From the NCBI GenBank assembly GCA_018365815.1, contig JAGZJH010000003.1:1-64000 (forward strand): a stretch of 64,000 nt of DNA, given 5' to 3'. This document shows, in pieces, positions 7,497 through 16,156 of the stretch. The notes beneath the pieces are model-generated. The model was not told the origin of the DNA and ran no database searches. It saw nothing but the letters and a program-made list of their open reading frames with translations. The first letter of the stretch is position 1. Each line of letters begins with the position of its first letter. Position numbers and translations under genes: made by a program. The stretch comes from Erysipelotrichaceae bacterium (GTDB taxonomy: Bacteria > Bacillota_I > Bacilli_A > Erysipelotrichales > Coprobacillaceae).

Positions 7497-8297
7497 ATGT
7501 CTGATTATATGGGATCTTTTTTTAAAATGATGAATTATTTCAATACGCAAATGAATAATAGCAGTGAATATAATATTGCCCGGGTGATATTAAACAATGT
7601 CAGTGAATTAGAGTCTTTATCTTTAGAAAACTTAGCGGTTTTATCGAATACATCACCGGCAAGTGTTAGCCGTTTGATTAAAAAAGTTGGCTATTCTTCC
7701 TACCAAGATTTTAGAGAATCTTTTCCTAAATCGCTATTGGAAATAAAATTAAATCGTAAGTTAAACCATGTTGTGCAATTTCCATCAGGTAAGGAACAAA
7801 CAATTGTAGAAACACTATATTTAAAAGCATTACGTAATTTAAATGCAACTAAGGATCATATCGATTTAACCAAACTCAATCAAATTGTCGAGATGATGAA
7901 ACAATCTTCGTCAGTAACTTTTTATGGAGACGATCATTCGTTATCTATTTTTTATACACTACAACTTGATTTATTAAGTTTAAATATTTCTTCATATTTA
8001 TTTAAAACAGAACAAATTCAACATTTACATAGTCAATTTATGCAAGAACATTCAATGATAATTTTTTTAAATGTCTTTGATGGCTTTATTACGCCTGAAC
8101 AACGGAAATTAATTAAAAAAATACGACAAAAAGATGTGAAAATCGTTGGGTTTGGACAAGAGATTAAGGAAAATTGGAATGATTTTTTTGATGTGGTTTA
8201 TCACTATGGCATTCCTCGTTCAACCAATGATGGTTTTTATTCATTATTTTATCTTTCACAAATACTATCTGAACTATTAATGCTTAAGTATAGATGA
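7497..8297 (+). CDS. RpiR/MurR-family transcriptional regulator
   Basis: 266 residues. The N-terminal helix-turn-helix region contains SLENLAVLSNTSPASVSRLIKKVGYSSYQDF, the signature of the RpiR family. The C-terminal half resembles a SIS sugar-phosphate-binding domain (VTFYGDDHSLSIFYTLQ..., IIFLNVFDGFITPEQRKLIKKIRQK). Such regulators respond to phosphosugars; no sugar operon is adjacent, so the target is unclear, though the downstream surface esterase gene is one candidate. I prefer ATG 7497 to ATG 7491 because GGGGTGA at 7484-7490 directly abuts 7491. Confidence 0.8.
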   Translation: MSDYMGSFFKMMNYFNTQMNNSSEYNIARVILNNVSELESLSLENLAVLSNTSPASVSRLIKKVGYSSYQDFRESFPKSLLEIKLNRKLNHVVQFPSGKEQTIVETLYLKALRNLNATKDHIDLTKLNQIVEMMKQSSSVTFYGDDHSLSIFYTLQLDLLSLNISSYLFKTEQIQHLHSQFMQEHSMIIFLNVFDGFITPEQRKLIKKIRQKDVKIVGFGQEIKENWNDFFDVVYHYGIPRSTNDGFYSLFYLSQILSELLMLKYR

Positions 8298-8324
8298 GGA
8301 CTTTCAAATTTTGAAAGTCCTTTT
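8298..8324 (+). terminator. Terminator after the RpiR-type gene
   Basis: GGACTTTCAAA (8298-8308) and TTTGAAAGTCC (8310-8320) form a near-perfect hairpin, followed by TTTT. Confidence 0.8.
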
Positions 8325-8437
8325 ACAATCATGAAAGTTATTTTAATAATAGCGAAATTTATTTCGTCATTGCTTCTGGTTATGAGTGATAATACTTTTT
8401 AAAATATAAGTAGAAGATAAAGAAAGGAGAAAACCAA

Positions 8438-11098
8438 ATGGGAAGAATTTTAAATAAAATCAGTAAAAGTTTTTTAGTTTTATTTTTAGTTATTTCTAAT
8501 TTAGCGATGGTGACTTATGGAAAAGAATCCTATCAACCAGGAGCAACTGTAGTTAAAGATGAAAACTCACCATCAGGATATACTGTTCATTTTGTATTAG
8601 ATGATACAAATTTAGATACTAGTCAAACAGTAGAATCTGTAAGTGTGACTGGACCATTTAGATATGTAGATCCAAAGGTTTCTTTAAAAGACAAAAGTAA
8701 TTCTTATACACCGGATCAATATCAAAATGGTATGTATGCCACAAATTGTGCACCTGCAAAAATGGAGTGGGCATATACGCAAGAGATGACACTCAATGAT
8801 AATGGAGATTATGAAACTTCATTTCCAATTACAAGTGGATCTTTTGCTTATAATTATGTGATAAAGTATAAAGAAAGTGCGGACCCGGTTCAAATTGATG
8901 ATCCCGCTAATCCTTCTTCTGCCAAAAACAATCCAAACAGTCAAACGCCTACAGGTGATTTAATTCATAGTATTGTATATGGAAAATGGGACGAAGTGAA
9001 GCAATCTAATTCCCCTAATTTAGATTTTGTTCAAGTTTATGATGGACAAAAAGGAACTCAATTTTATGAAGAATATGTAGGTTTAGAGGATAAAACTCAA
9101 TATATAGGTATTTATCTGCCTGCAAATTATGATTCAAATAGAACGACACCTTATAAGACAATTTATGCAAGTCATGGTGGTGGCGGAAATGAAACCGATT
9201 GGTTTGCAATGGGTCATGCAGATAATATTATGGATTATTTGATTGGAACTAATCAAACAACAGAAGCGATTGTAGTTACAATGGATAATGCTTATTATCA
9301 ATGGGATTATAGTAAAATTGAAGAAAATGTATTAAATTATATTATCCCACATATGGAATCAAAATATAATGTTTCTAAAGATCCTTTTGATCGTGCATTT
9401 TGTGGACTTTCAATGGGTGGAATGACGACAACACATATGTATTTTGATCATCCTCAAGAATTTGGTTATTTTGGAATTTTTTCAGGGACTGATCTGACAG
9501 CAGTTAAAGATGATCCAAATTTAAGAACACCAAAAGTCATGGCGGCTGTGGGAACTTGTGATATTGCTTCTGAAACCATTATGCCAGGTGATAATATTAA
9601 ATATGAACATATTGTACAATGGGCTAAAGATAATCAAATGACTAATTTTGTTGATGGGGGTTATATTAAAGGTTCACACGATTGGTTCGTATGGTCACAA
9701 TGTTTCAAAGATTTTGTCACTAAAGTAGCATGGAGTGATGTTGATGAATTTGAAATGGAAACAGGTGTTTCTACAAAAGTAGATGAAACTTCTCCAACCG
9801 GTTATACTTCAACATTTACTTATGAAAACAAAGAAGCTACTAAAGTTGTATTAGATGGTACTTTTGCAATGTATAAAGAAGGAGACAACACTAAATCTTA
9901 TTCACCATATGAATATGAACAAGGAATGTTCCCTTGTGGTTATGATATGACAGGTGAAACAAATGGTACTTTTGAAATGAAAAAAGTTCCAAATTCTAAC
10001 TACTGGACAATTGATTTACCATTGCCAGGTGGGGAATATATTTATAATTACAAAGTTTATGATGAAAGCAGTGATGAGGCAAAAGATGTTTTTGACCCTG
10101 CAAATCCACCGCTAACTAATGACTTAACTCAAAAAAATGCAGTGAAAAGTTATTTCTATGTTCCAATTGAAAATGAACAAGCAGTTGAAGATGCAGTTAT
10201 TTTACCTCGAAATGATGGTAAAGTGGGAAAAGTAGAGTTTAAATCTTATTTAGCAGTTGATAAAACACAACAACCTTTAGGTATATATACACCTTATGGC
10301 TATGATAAAAATCGCCAAGTAAGTTATCCGGTCATTTATGTATCTCATGGTGGTGGCGGTAATGAAATTGAATGGTTATGTCATGGTAGTATCCCTAATA
10401 TTATGGATAACCTAATTGCTAGTAACATGACTAAAGAAGCCATTGTCGTTACTATGGATAATACATATTTTAACTGGGATAATGAATTGATTATTCAAAA
10501 TATTATGGAATGTATTATTCCGTATATTGAAGAAAATTATAACGTTTCAACTAGTCCGGATGATCGTGCATTTTGTGGGCTTTCAATGGGTGGATTATTA
10601 ACCACTTCAATTTATTCAACACATGCTAAAGATTTTGGTTATTTAGGAATTTGGTCTGCAACAGATGGTAAATTCGATTCAACAAAATATAAAGATTTAG
10701 ATTTTCCTAAATTAATGTTAGGTGCCGGAACTTATGACTTTGGCTTAGGGAATGAAGAAGAAATGAGTGGGTTCTATGGACTTAAAAATGCTTTAAATCA
10801 AGCCAATATTGAATATGATTTCTATATGCCAAATGGAGCACATGATTGGCGTGTATGGCGTTCATTATTTATCGATTTTGCCAGTGATGTTTTATGGACA
10901 AAAGAAACAACACCACCAATCACTCAACCTGATGATGAAACAGAAGATAACAATCATCAAGATACAACAACTGCTCAAAATAGCGAAACAAGTAATAAAC
11001 CAAAAACCGGTGATACAAGTCCAATTATTGGTTTAGGGTTATTAACTTGTATTTCACTCATAGGTGCGAGTATTCTGCTTAATAAAAAAAGAGTTTAA
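8438..11098 (+). CDS. Wall-anchored protein with two tandem esterase domains
   Basis: 886 residues. An N-terminal signal peptide (about 1-29) precedes two homologous halves. Each half has a beta-rich module (GYTVHFVLDD... and GYTSTFTYENK...) and then an esterase-D/CE1-like alpha/beta hydrolase with SHGGGGNE, VVTMDNxYxxWD, the nucleophile motif FCGLSMGG (near residues 323 and 711) and a late HDW[FR]VW with the likely catalytic histidine (near 413 and 800). The C-terminus has a Thr/Asp/Gln-rich spacer, a KPKTGD sortase-like motif (an LPXTG variant lacking Leu), a hydrophobic segment and KKRV. Likely a surface esterase acting on plant cell-wall or host glycan esters; the substrate is unknown. 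AAAGGAG precedes the ATG. Confidence 0.85.
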   Translation: MGRILNKISKSFLVLFLVISNLAMVTYGKESYQPGATVVKDENSPSGYTVHFVLDDTNLDTSQTVESVSVTGPFRYVDPKVSLKDKSNSYTPDQYQNGMYATNCAPAKMEWAYTQEMTLNDNGDYETSFPITSGSFAYNYVIKYKESADPVQIDDPANPSSAKNNPNSQTPTGDLIHSIVYGKWDEVKQSNSPNLDFVQVYDGQKGTQFYEEYVGLEDKTQYIGIYLPANYDSNRTTPYKTIYASHGGGGNETDWFAMGHADNIMDYLIGTNQTTEAIVVTMDNAYYQWDYSKIEENVLNYIIPHMESKYNVSKDPFDRAFCGLSMGGMTTTHMYFDHPQEFGYFGIFSGTDLTAVKDDPNLRTPKVMAAVGTCDIASETIMPGDNIKYEHIVQWAKDNQMTNFVDGGYIKGSHDWFVWSQCFKDFVTKVAWSDVDEFEMETGVSTKVDETSPTGYTSTFTYENKEATKVVLDGTFAMYKEGDNTKSYSPYEYEQGMFPCGYDMTGETNGTFEMKKVPNSNYWTIDLPLPGGEYIYNYKVYDESSDEAKDVFDPANPPLTNDLTQKNAVKSYFYVPIENEQAVEDAVILPRNDGKVGKVEFKSYLAVDKTQQPLGIYTPYGYDKNRQVSYPVIYVSHGGGGNEIEWLCHGSIPNIMDNLIASNMTKEAIVVTMDNTYFNWDNELIIQNIMECIIPYIEENYNVSTSPDDRAFCGLSMGGLLTTSIYSTHAKDFGYLGIWSATDGKFDSTKYKDLDFPKLMLGAGTYDFGLGNEEEMSGFYGLKNALNQANIEYDFYMPNGAHDWRVWRSLFIDFASDVLWTKETTPPITQPDDETEDNNHQDTTTAQNSETSNKPKTGDTSPIIGLGLLTCISLIGASILLNKKRV

Positions 11099-11136
11099 AA
11101 GTTATTAATCATGTTGTTTAATGATTAAAAAATATA

Positions 11137-11176
11137 GGATTTCTTAACATATTTGTTTTGAAATCCTTATTTTATT
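11137..11176 (+). terminator. Terminator after the esterase gene
   Basis: GGATTTC (11137-11143) pairs with GAAATCC (11160-11166) across a 16-base loop and is followed by TTATTTTATTTT. The rest of 11177-11332 holds nothing I recognise. Confidence 0.55.
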
Positions 11177-11332
11177 TTAAAAATTTACTTTTAAAATCTA
11201 AAAAAGTGAAAAAATATGACTACTAAACTATTCAATAAGACGACACCATAACTTTGTAAAAGTATAAAAATATGGTAATTAAATTATGTTAATGCTAATA
11301 AAAATAAAAATGCAATTTTTTTAAGAAAAGTA

Positions 11333-11360
11333 TTGACACTTAATAAAAAGTTAGTATAAT
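11333..11360 (+). promoter_or_regulatory. Consensus promoter of the T-box operon
   Basis: TTGACA (11333-11338) and TATAAT (11355-11360), both perfect sigma-A hexamers, are 16 bases apart. Transcription should start near 11367, directly before the T-box leader. Confidence 0.85.
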
Positions 11361-11366
11361 GATGGC

Positions 11367-11607
11367 ATACAAACAAAAACCCAGTGATTAAGAGAGTAGT
11401 TACAACTAGTGTTTAAGCGAGTTAATGTTGGTGGAAGATTAACACATGAATGGTAATGAACCGCACTTAGGAGGGGAATATCTGAATCAAGTAGGATATT
11501 TGGTATGCTTACCTTACAAGCGAGAGTGGATATAAGGTCAACTTATATCAACCAGAGTGGTACCGCGATATTGTCGTCTCTTGGAATTAGCCAAGAGACG
11601 TTTTTTT
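11367..11607 (+). promoter_or_regulatory. T-box riboswitch, probable arginine specifier (CGC)
   Basis: The diagnostic T-box AGAGTGGTACCGCG is at 11554-11567. The terminator CGTCTCTTGG/CCAAGAGACG plus seven Ts is at 11575-11607. Stem I can be drawn: CCC + AGTGA (kink-turn) + TTAAG, specifier-loop 5' strand AGAGTA, upper stem GTTAC (11399-11403) with GTAAT (11453-11457), 3' strand GAACCGCA, then CTTAG-GA-GGGG. In this fold, placed like Bacillus glyQS, the specifier is CGC at 11462-11464 (Arg). A TGG at 11451-11453 is less likely, since it falls in the upper stem. The UGGU bulge suits a tRNA with discriminator A. Uncharged tRNA pairing would allow read-through into the transporter genes. Confidence 0.85.
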
Positions 11608-11627
11608 ATTAAGAAAGGGGAAAAGAT

Positions 11628-12332
11628 ATGTACATTAATGCAATACAACTAGATTTTGGTAGTATGATAAAATGGCTACCGACATTTTTAGAAGGTGCTT
11701 TACTTACTGTCATTATTTCATTATTAGTCGTTATTTTAGGTTCAATGATTGGGTTAATCGCAACATTATTAAAACGTTCAAAATTTAAAATTTTACGTTT
11801 TATTGCCACAGCCTATACACAAATTATCAGAGGAACACCTATGTTACTTCAATTATACATTTGGGTATATGGATTACCAATCTTTGGAATTAAACTTCCA
11901 ACTATTGGGTTTTTAGGGGTTTATGGATCACGTGATTTCTTAACTGCTGTATTAGCCTTATCAATTAACTCAGGGGCATATGTTTGTGAGTTATTAAGAG
12001 GAGGACTTGATGCAATCGATAAAGGACAAATGGAAGCCGGACGTTCTTTGGGTTTAAGCCAAGCACAAACAATGCGATTAATTATTATTCCTCAAGCAGT
12101 CAAAGTAATTTTACCGGGATTATGTAACGAATTTATTCAAATGATTAAAGAATCATCAATTGTTTCAGTTATCGGTGTTTTCGATGTCATGTATACACAA
12201 AACATCATCAAAGCTGCAACTTATCGTACATTTGAGCCGTTAGTCGTCATTGCGATTATATATTTCATTTTAACAACAATTTTAACTTCCATTATGGGAG
12301 TCATAGAAAGGAAGATGAATAAAGATGCTTAA
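11628..12332 (+). CDS. Polar amino-acid ABC transporter, permease
   Basis: 234 residues, HisM/GlnP type: several membrane helices and the EAA-loop signature EAGRSLGLSQAQTMRLIIIPQAVKVILPG. IIRGTPMLLQLYIWVYGLP is also typical. It forms the membrane channel with the ATPase that follows, whose start overlaps its end by eight bases. The upstream T-box suggests arginine (or another basic amino acid) as cargo; this is inferred from the specifier, not from the protein. A GGGG-type site precedes ATG 11628. Confidence 0.9.
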   Translation: MYINAIQLDFGSMIKWLPTFLEGALLTVIISLLVVILGSMIGLIATLLKRSKFKILRFIATAYTQIIRGTPMLLQLYIWVYGLPIFGIKLPTIGFLGVYGSRDFLTAVLALSINSGAYVCELLRGGLDAIDKGQMEAGRSLGLSQAQTMRLIIIPQAVKVILPGLCNEFIQMIKESSIVSVIGVFDVMYTQNIIKAATYRTFEPLVVIAIIYFILTTILTSIMGVIERKMNKDA

Positions 12333-13059
12333 AGCCAATAACATACACAAAAAATATGGTCAATTAGAAGTTTTAAAAGGCATTACAACAACTATTCACA
12401 CAGGTGAAGTTGTCGCAATTATCGGTCCTTCTGGTTCAGGGAAATCAACTTTTCTAAGATGTTTAAATTTAATGGAAGAACCAAGTGAAGGAGAAGTTAT
12501 TTTTAAAGATCAAAACTTAACTGAAAAATCAGATAAAAATTTTGATATTAACAAAATCCGTGAACATATCGGTATGGTATTTCAACACTTTAATTTGTTT
12601 CCACACATGACAGTGTTAGAAAATATTACTTTAGCTCCTATTAATGTTAAAGAGAAAAGTAAAAAAGAAGCAGAAGAAAAAGCTATTCAATTATTAAAAA
12701 AAGTTGGACTTGAAGATAAAAAAGATGTTTATCCAAACAAATTATCCGGAGGACAAAAACAACGTGTGGCTATCGCTAGAGCATTAGCGATGGAACCTGA
12801 TGTGATGTTATTTGACGAACCAACCTCAGCATTGGATCCGGAAATGGTTAAAGAAGTATTAATGGTTATTAAAGACTTAGCCGAAAGTGGTATGACAACA
12901 GTGATTGTAACTCATGAAATGGGATTTGCAAAACAAATTGCCACTCGTGTATTATTCATAGATCAGGGGATTATCTTAGAAGAAGGAACACCGGAAGAAG
13001 TCTTTAACAATCCAAAACATGCAAGAACTAAAGAATTTTTAGACAAAGTCATGATGTAA
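12325..13059 (+). CDS. Polar amino-acid ABC transporter, ATPase
   Basis: 244 residues with all ABC motifs: Walker A GPSGSGKST, Q-loop MVFQHFNLFPHMTVLENI, signature LSGGQKQRVAIARALAMEP, Walker B VMLFDEPTSALDP and switch VTHEMGFAKQIA. This is the GlnQ/HisP type, which powers uptake of polar amino acids. It overlaps the permease gene and is followed after 16 bases by the binding-protein gene, so the three are one T-box-controlled operon. Confidence 0.93.
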   Translation: MLKANNIHKKYGQLEVLKGITTTIHTGEVVAIIGPSGSGKSTFLRCLNLMEEPSEGEVIFKDQNLTEKSDKNFDINKIREHIGMVFQHFNLFPHMTVLENITLAPINVKEKSKKEAEEKAIQLLKKVGLEDKKDVYPNKLSGGQKQRVAIARALAMEPDVMLFDEPTSALDPEMVKEVLMVIKDLAESGMTTVIVTHEMGFAKQIATRVLFIDQGIILEEGTPEEVFNNPKHARTKEFLDKVMM

Positions 13060-13075
13060 AGGGAGGAAAAAAAAC

Positions 13076-13924
13076 ATGAAAAAATTTTTAAAAGCAGGAT
13101 TAGTTTTAGCTTTAATGGTTGCATTAGTTGGTTGTGGAAGTGGAGAGAAAAAAGATAAAGTAGAACAAATTAAGGAAGCTGGAAAATTAGTATTAGCCAC
13201 TTCACCTGACTTTCCACCATCAGAATTTTATTATTTAGATGATAATGGAAATAAACAAATTGCCGGTTCTGATATTGCATTAGGACAAGCAATTGCTGAT
13301 AAATTAGGCGTTAAATTAGAAATTAAAGCCACTGATTTTAACGGTGTTTTAGCCAACGCTCAAACAGGTCAAGTAGATTTAGCGATTTCTGGATTTGCGG
13401 CAACTGAAGAAAGAAAAAAAGTTATGCAATTTTCAGAAGGTTATCAAAGAGAAACAAGCGATGGTTTTCAAGGATTATTAGTTAAAAAATCAACTGCTGA
13501 TAAATATAAAACATTAGATGAATTAAAAGCTGCTAAACTTAAAGTTGGAGCCCAATCAGCATCAATTCAATACGAAATGGCACAAAAAATCACAGATGAA
13601 AAAAATATTAAACAATTAGGAACAACTGATGCAATTGTCATGGCTTTAAATGCCGGTGATATTGATGCAATGGTGGTCTCTACTTCACAATGTGAAGGGT
13701 TCTTATCTACTTTTACTGATTTAGTCGTTTTACCTCGAGAAGAATTTGATTTAGATCCAGATGGAATGTATTCAACAAATGTTATTGGTTTTCCATTAGG
13801 GGAAGAATATGAATCATTAGTTAAAGTTGCAAACGAAGTGATCAGTGAAGCAAGAGCAAACGGTGATTTACAAAAATGGGCTGATGAAGCACAAGAATTA
13901 TCTAAAAAAGCGATTGAAGAATAG
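13076..13924 (+). CDS. Amino-acid-binding lipoprotein of the ABC transporter
   Basis: 282 residues. The signal peptide ends in the lipobox LVGC (Cys near residue 20), so the mature protein is anchored to the outer face of the membrane. The SBP_bac_3 fold is indicated by AGKLVLATSPDFPPSEFYY, GSDIALGQAIADKLGVKLEIK, VDLAISGFAATEERKKVMQFS and LNAGDIDAMVVSTSQ. It captures the amino acid for the preceding permease/ATPase pair. GGGAGG precedes the ATG. Confidence 0.92.
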   Translation: MKKFLKAGLVLALMVALVGCGSGEKKDKVEQIKEAGKLVLATSPDFPPSEFYYLDDNGNKQIAGSDIALGQAIADKLGVKLEIKATDFNGVLANAQTGQVDLAISGFAATEERKKVMQFSEGYQRETSDGFQGLLVKKSTADKYKTLDELKAAKLKVGAQSASIQYEMAQKITDEKNIKQLGTTDAIVMALNAGDIDAMVVSTSQCEGFLSTFTDLVVLPREEFDLDPDGMYSTNVIGFPLGEEYESLVKVANEVISEARANGDLQKWADEAQELSKKAIEE

Positions 13925-13927
13925 AAT

Positions 13928-13953
13928 AAAAGCAACACCACGTTGCTTTTTTT
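13928..13953 (+). terminator. Terminator inside the T-box operon
   Basis: AAGCAAC (13930-13936) and GTTGCTT (13942-13948) form a stem followed by a T-run. It should lower, not abolish, read-through from the transporter genes into the M20 hydrolase gene. Confidence 0.7.
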
Positions 13954-13973
13954 AAAAAGAGGGGGTTACTACA

Positions 13974-15140
13974 ATGAAATTAAAAGATCAAATCATTCAA
14001 TCAATAGACAATAAAGTCAACAAATACATGGAAATGGTTAACACCATGTATGAAAATCCGGAAATTGGAAATGAAGAATTTGAAACAATGGAATTACTTT
14101 CATCATATTTAGAAAGCGTTGGATTTGAAACAACAAAAGGCTACATTGTTCCAACTGGATTTTTAGGAAAATATCAATCTTCTAAACAAGGACCGACTAT
14201 TGCATTTATGTGTGAATATGATGCTTTACCGGAAGTAGGACATGGTTGTGGGCATAATTTAATTGCCGGAATTGGTATTGCAGCCGGTGAAGCAATTAAA
14301 GAAGTTATTGATGAAATCGGTGGAACTGTTTTAGTGATTGGAACACCGGCAGAGGAAAATTTCGGCGGAAAAGTTTCAATGGCTAATGCGGGAGTTTTTG
14401 ACAATGTTGATGTGGCTTTAATGATTCACCCAGGAACTAAAAATGGATTAGGTGGAAAATCTAACGCTCTTAATCCAATTAAATTTGAATTTTTTGGAAA
14501 AAATGCACATGGGTGCCACCCACAAGATGGTGCTTCAGCATTAGATGCAGCTGTGATGACTTATATGCAAATTAACTTATTAAGACAATTTGTGGAACCT
14601 AATACTTACATTCATGGAATTATTAGAGATGGTGGACAAGCTGCTAATGTTATTCCGGGATATACTTCAATGGAATATTATTTTAGAGCTCCAACAATGA
14701 AATATGCTTTAGAAGTGACTGAAAAAGCCATTGCTTGTGCAAAAGGTGCATGTGAAGCCACTGGCACAACTTTTAAAACATCAGTTTACGAATGTCCTTA
14801 TGAAGATACTTTAATCAACTACACTTTAGCCGATATTCTAAAAGAAAAATACACTGAACTAGGTGTTGAAGATATTGAACCGGTGAATGAAGTAGGTGGA
14901 GGTTCTACTGATGTAGGTGCAGTAAGTTATAAATGTCCAACAATTCAAGGTGGAATTAAAATTGCTGATGCTTGTGTTACCGGACATTCTAAAGAAATGG
15001 CAGCAGCCACAATTTCACCAGAAGGAAAACTAGGATTAATGAATGGGGCAAAAGCTATTGCATTAGTGGCTTTAGATTTATACACTCAGCCTGAGTTATT
15101 ACAAAAAGTAAAAGACGAATTTAATCAAAGCATCGCATAA
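13974..15140 (+). CDS. M20-family metallohydrolase (AbgB/aminoacylase-like)
   Basis: 388 residues. Metal-binding blocks of the M20D family are visible: MCEYDALPEVGHGCGHNL, GTPAEENFGGK, and a late VTGHSKEMA. The insert GGKSNALNPIKFEFFGKNAHGCHPQDGASALDA is the dimerisation region. Family members cleave N-acyl or amide bonds of amino-acid conjugates (amidohydrolase, aminobenzoyl-glutamate hydrolase, carboxypeptidase types). Linkage to the amino-acid transporter suggests it releases an amino acid from a conjugate after uptake. GAGGGGG precedes ATG 13974. Confidence 0.85.
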   Translation: MKLKDQIIQSIDNKVNKYMEMVNTMYENPEIGNEEFETMELLSSYLESVGFETTKGYIVPTGFLGKYQSSKQGPTIAFMCEYDALPEVGHGCGHNLIAGIGIAAGEAIKEVIDEIGGTVLVIGTPAEENFGGKVSMANAGVFDNVDVALMIHPGTKNGLGGKSNALNPIKFEFFGKNAHGCHPQDGASALDAAVMTYMQINLLRQFVEPNTYIHGIIRDGGQAANVIPGYTSMEYYFRAPTMKYALEVTEKAIACAKGACEATGTTFKTSVYECPYEDTLINYTLADILKEKYTELGVEDIEPVNEVGGGSTDVGAVSYKCPTIQGGIKIADACVTGHSKEMAAATISPEGKLGLMNGAKAIALVALDLYTQPELLQKVKDEFNQSIA

Positions 15141-15154
15141 TTGCGGTGTTTTTT
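15131..15154 (+). terminator. Terminator overlapping the M20 stop codon
   Basis: CATCGC (15131-15136) pairs with GCGGTG (15143-15148), one wobble, then six Ts. The stop codon TAA lies in the loop. Confidence 0.7.
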
Positions 15155-15198
15155 GTATAAACGTGTTATAATAAATTAATAGAAAGAAGGCGATTACT

Positions 15199-16155
15199 TT
15201 GATAAATATAGATATTATTTCAGGATTTTTAGGAGCCGGGAAAACAACTTTAATCAAAAAATTATTAAAAGAAGTTTATAACGATGAAAAAGTCGTATTA
15301 CTTGAAAATGAATTTGGTGAAATTGGTATTGATCAACTATTTTTAAAATCATCAGGAATTGCAATTAAAGAAATCAATTCCGGTTGTATTTGTTGTTCAT
15401 TAGTGGGTGATTTTGAAGAAGCATTAAAACAAATAGCTGATGAATTTCAACCTCAACGTATTATTATTGAACCTAGTGGAGTCGCAAAATTATCTGATAT
15501 TATGGAAGCCATTTTAAATATCTCTGATGAAAAGTTTACAATCGACCATTTAATCACAGTTATTGATGCGAAAAAGTGTAAACTCTATACTAAAAACTTT
15601 GGTGAATTTTTTAATAACCAAATTGAAAATGCCGCAACGATATTTTTAACACGAACAGAAGCACTGCAAACAGAAAAAATAGAAGAATGCATTGAAATTA
15701 TAAGACATCATAATGTACAAGCTTCAATTACTTCTACTCCATTAAATGAGTTAAGTAAAGAAATATTGGTTAAAACAATGAATGCACACGAAAATTTAGA
15801 AACAACATTGCTTAAAGAAATTCATCATCATGAGCATCACGATCACTCTACAAATCATCATCACCACCATCACCATGCAGACGAAGTGTTTACAAGTATA
15901 TCCATAGAAACAGTACGTCTATATACTTTAAAACAATTGGAAACAATTTTAAAAACATTAACTACAGATGCAAGTTATGGACATATTTTAAGAGCAAAAG
16001 GAGTTTTAAAAGCTGAGTCATGGTTGTATTTTGATGTGGTATATGATGAATATCAAATTCGTGAGGGTGAAGCAGAAAATATCGGTAAAATCTGCGTCAT
16101 CGGTGAACAGTTAAACGAAGAAGCAATTAGACAATTATTTGAAGGAACACTATAA
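15199..16155 (+). CDS. COG0523 (CobW/P47K) GTPase with His-rich metal-binding stretch
   Basis: 318 residues. Walker A GFLGAGKTT (9-17), the metal site GCICCS (about 60-66), Walker B-like IIIEPSGVAKLSD and a CobW C-terminal domain. A run of about 20 mostly histidine residues (HHHEHHDHSTNHHHH, about 208-227) lies before the C-terminal domain. COG0523 proteins are metal chaperones or insertases for zinc, cobalt or iron. The start is TTG 15199 with a GAAGG site; no ATG or GTG is available upstream of the GTPase core. It pairs with the related gene that follows. Confidence 0.88.
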   Translation: MINIDIISGFLGAGKTTLIKKLLKEVYNDEKVVLLENEFGEIGIDQLFLKSSGIAIKEINSGCICCSLVGDFEEALKQIADEFQPQRIIIEPSGVAKLSDIMEAILNISDEKFTIDHLITVIDAKKCKLYTKNFGEFFNNQIENAATIFLTRTEALQTEKIEECIEIIRHHNVQASITSTPLNELSKEILVKTMNAHENLETTLLKEIHHHEHHDHSTNHHHHHHHADEVFTSISIETVRLYTLKQLETILKTLTTDASYGHILRAKGVLKAESWLYFDVVYDEYQIREGEAENIGKICVIGEQLNEEAIRQLFEGTL

Positions 16156-16156
16156 C

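Noticed and set aside
11451..11453. TGG (Trp) as T-box specifier
   Set aside because: It follows GAA, as specifiers often do, but in the best fold it lies at the upper helix (GTTAC/GTAAT), and the UGGU bulge does not suit a G discriminator.
15820..15880. Tandem CAT/CAC repeat as a non-coding repeat or CRISPR-like array
   Set aside because: It is in frame and encodes the histidine-rich metal-binding stretch of the GTPase. No CRISPR array was found anywhere in the window.
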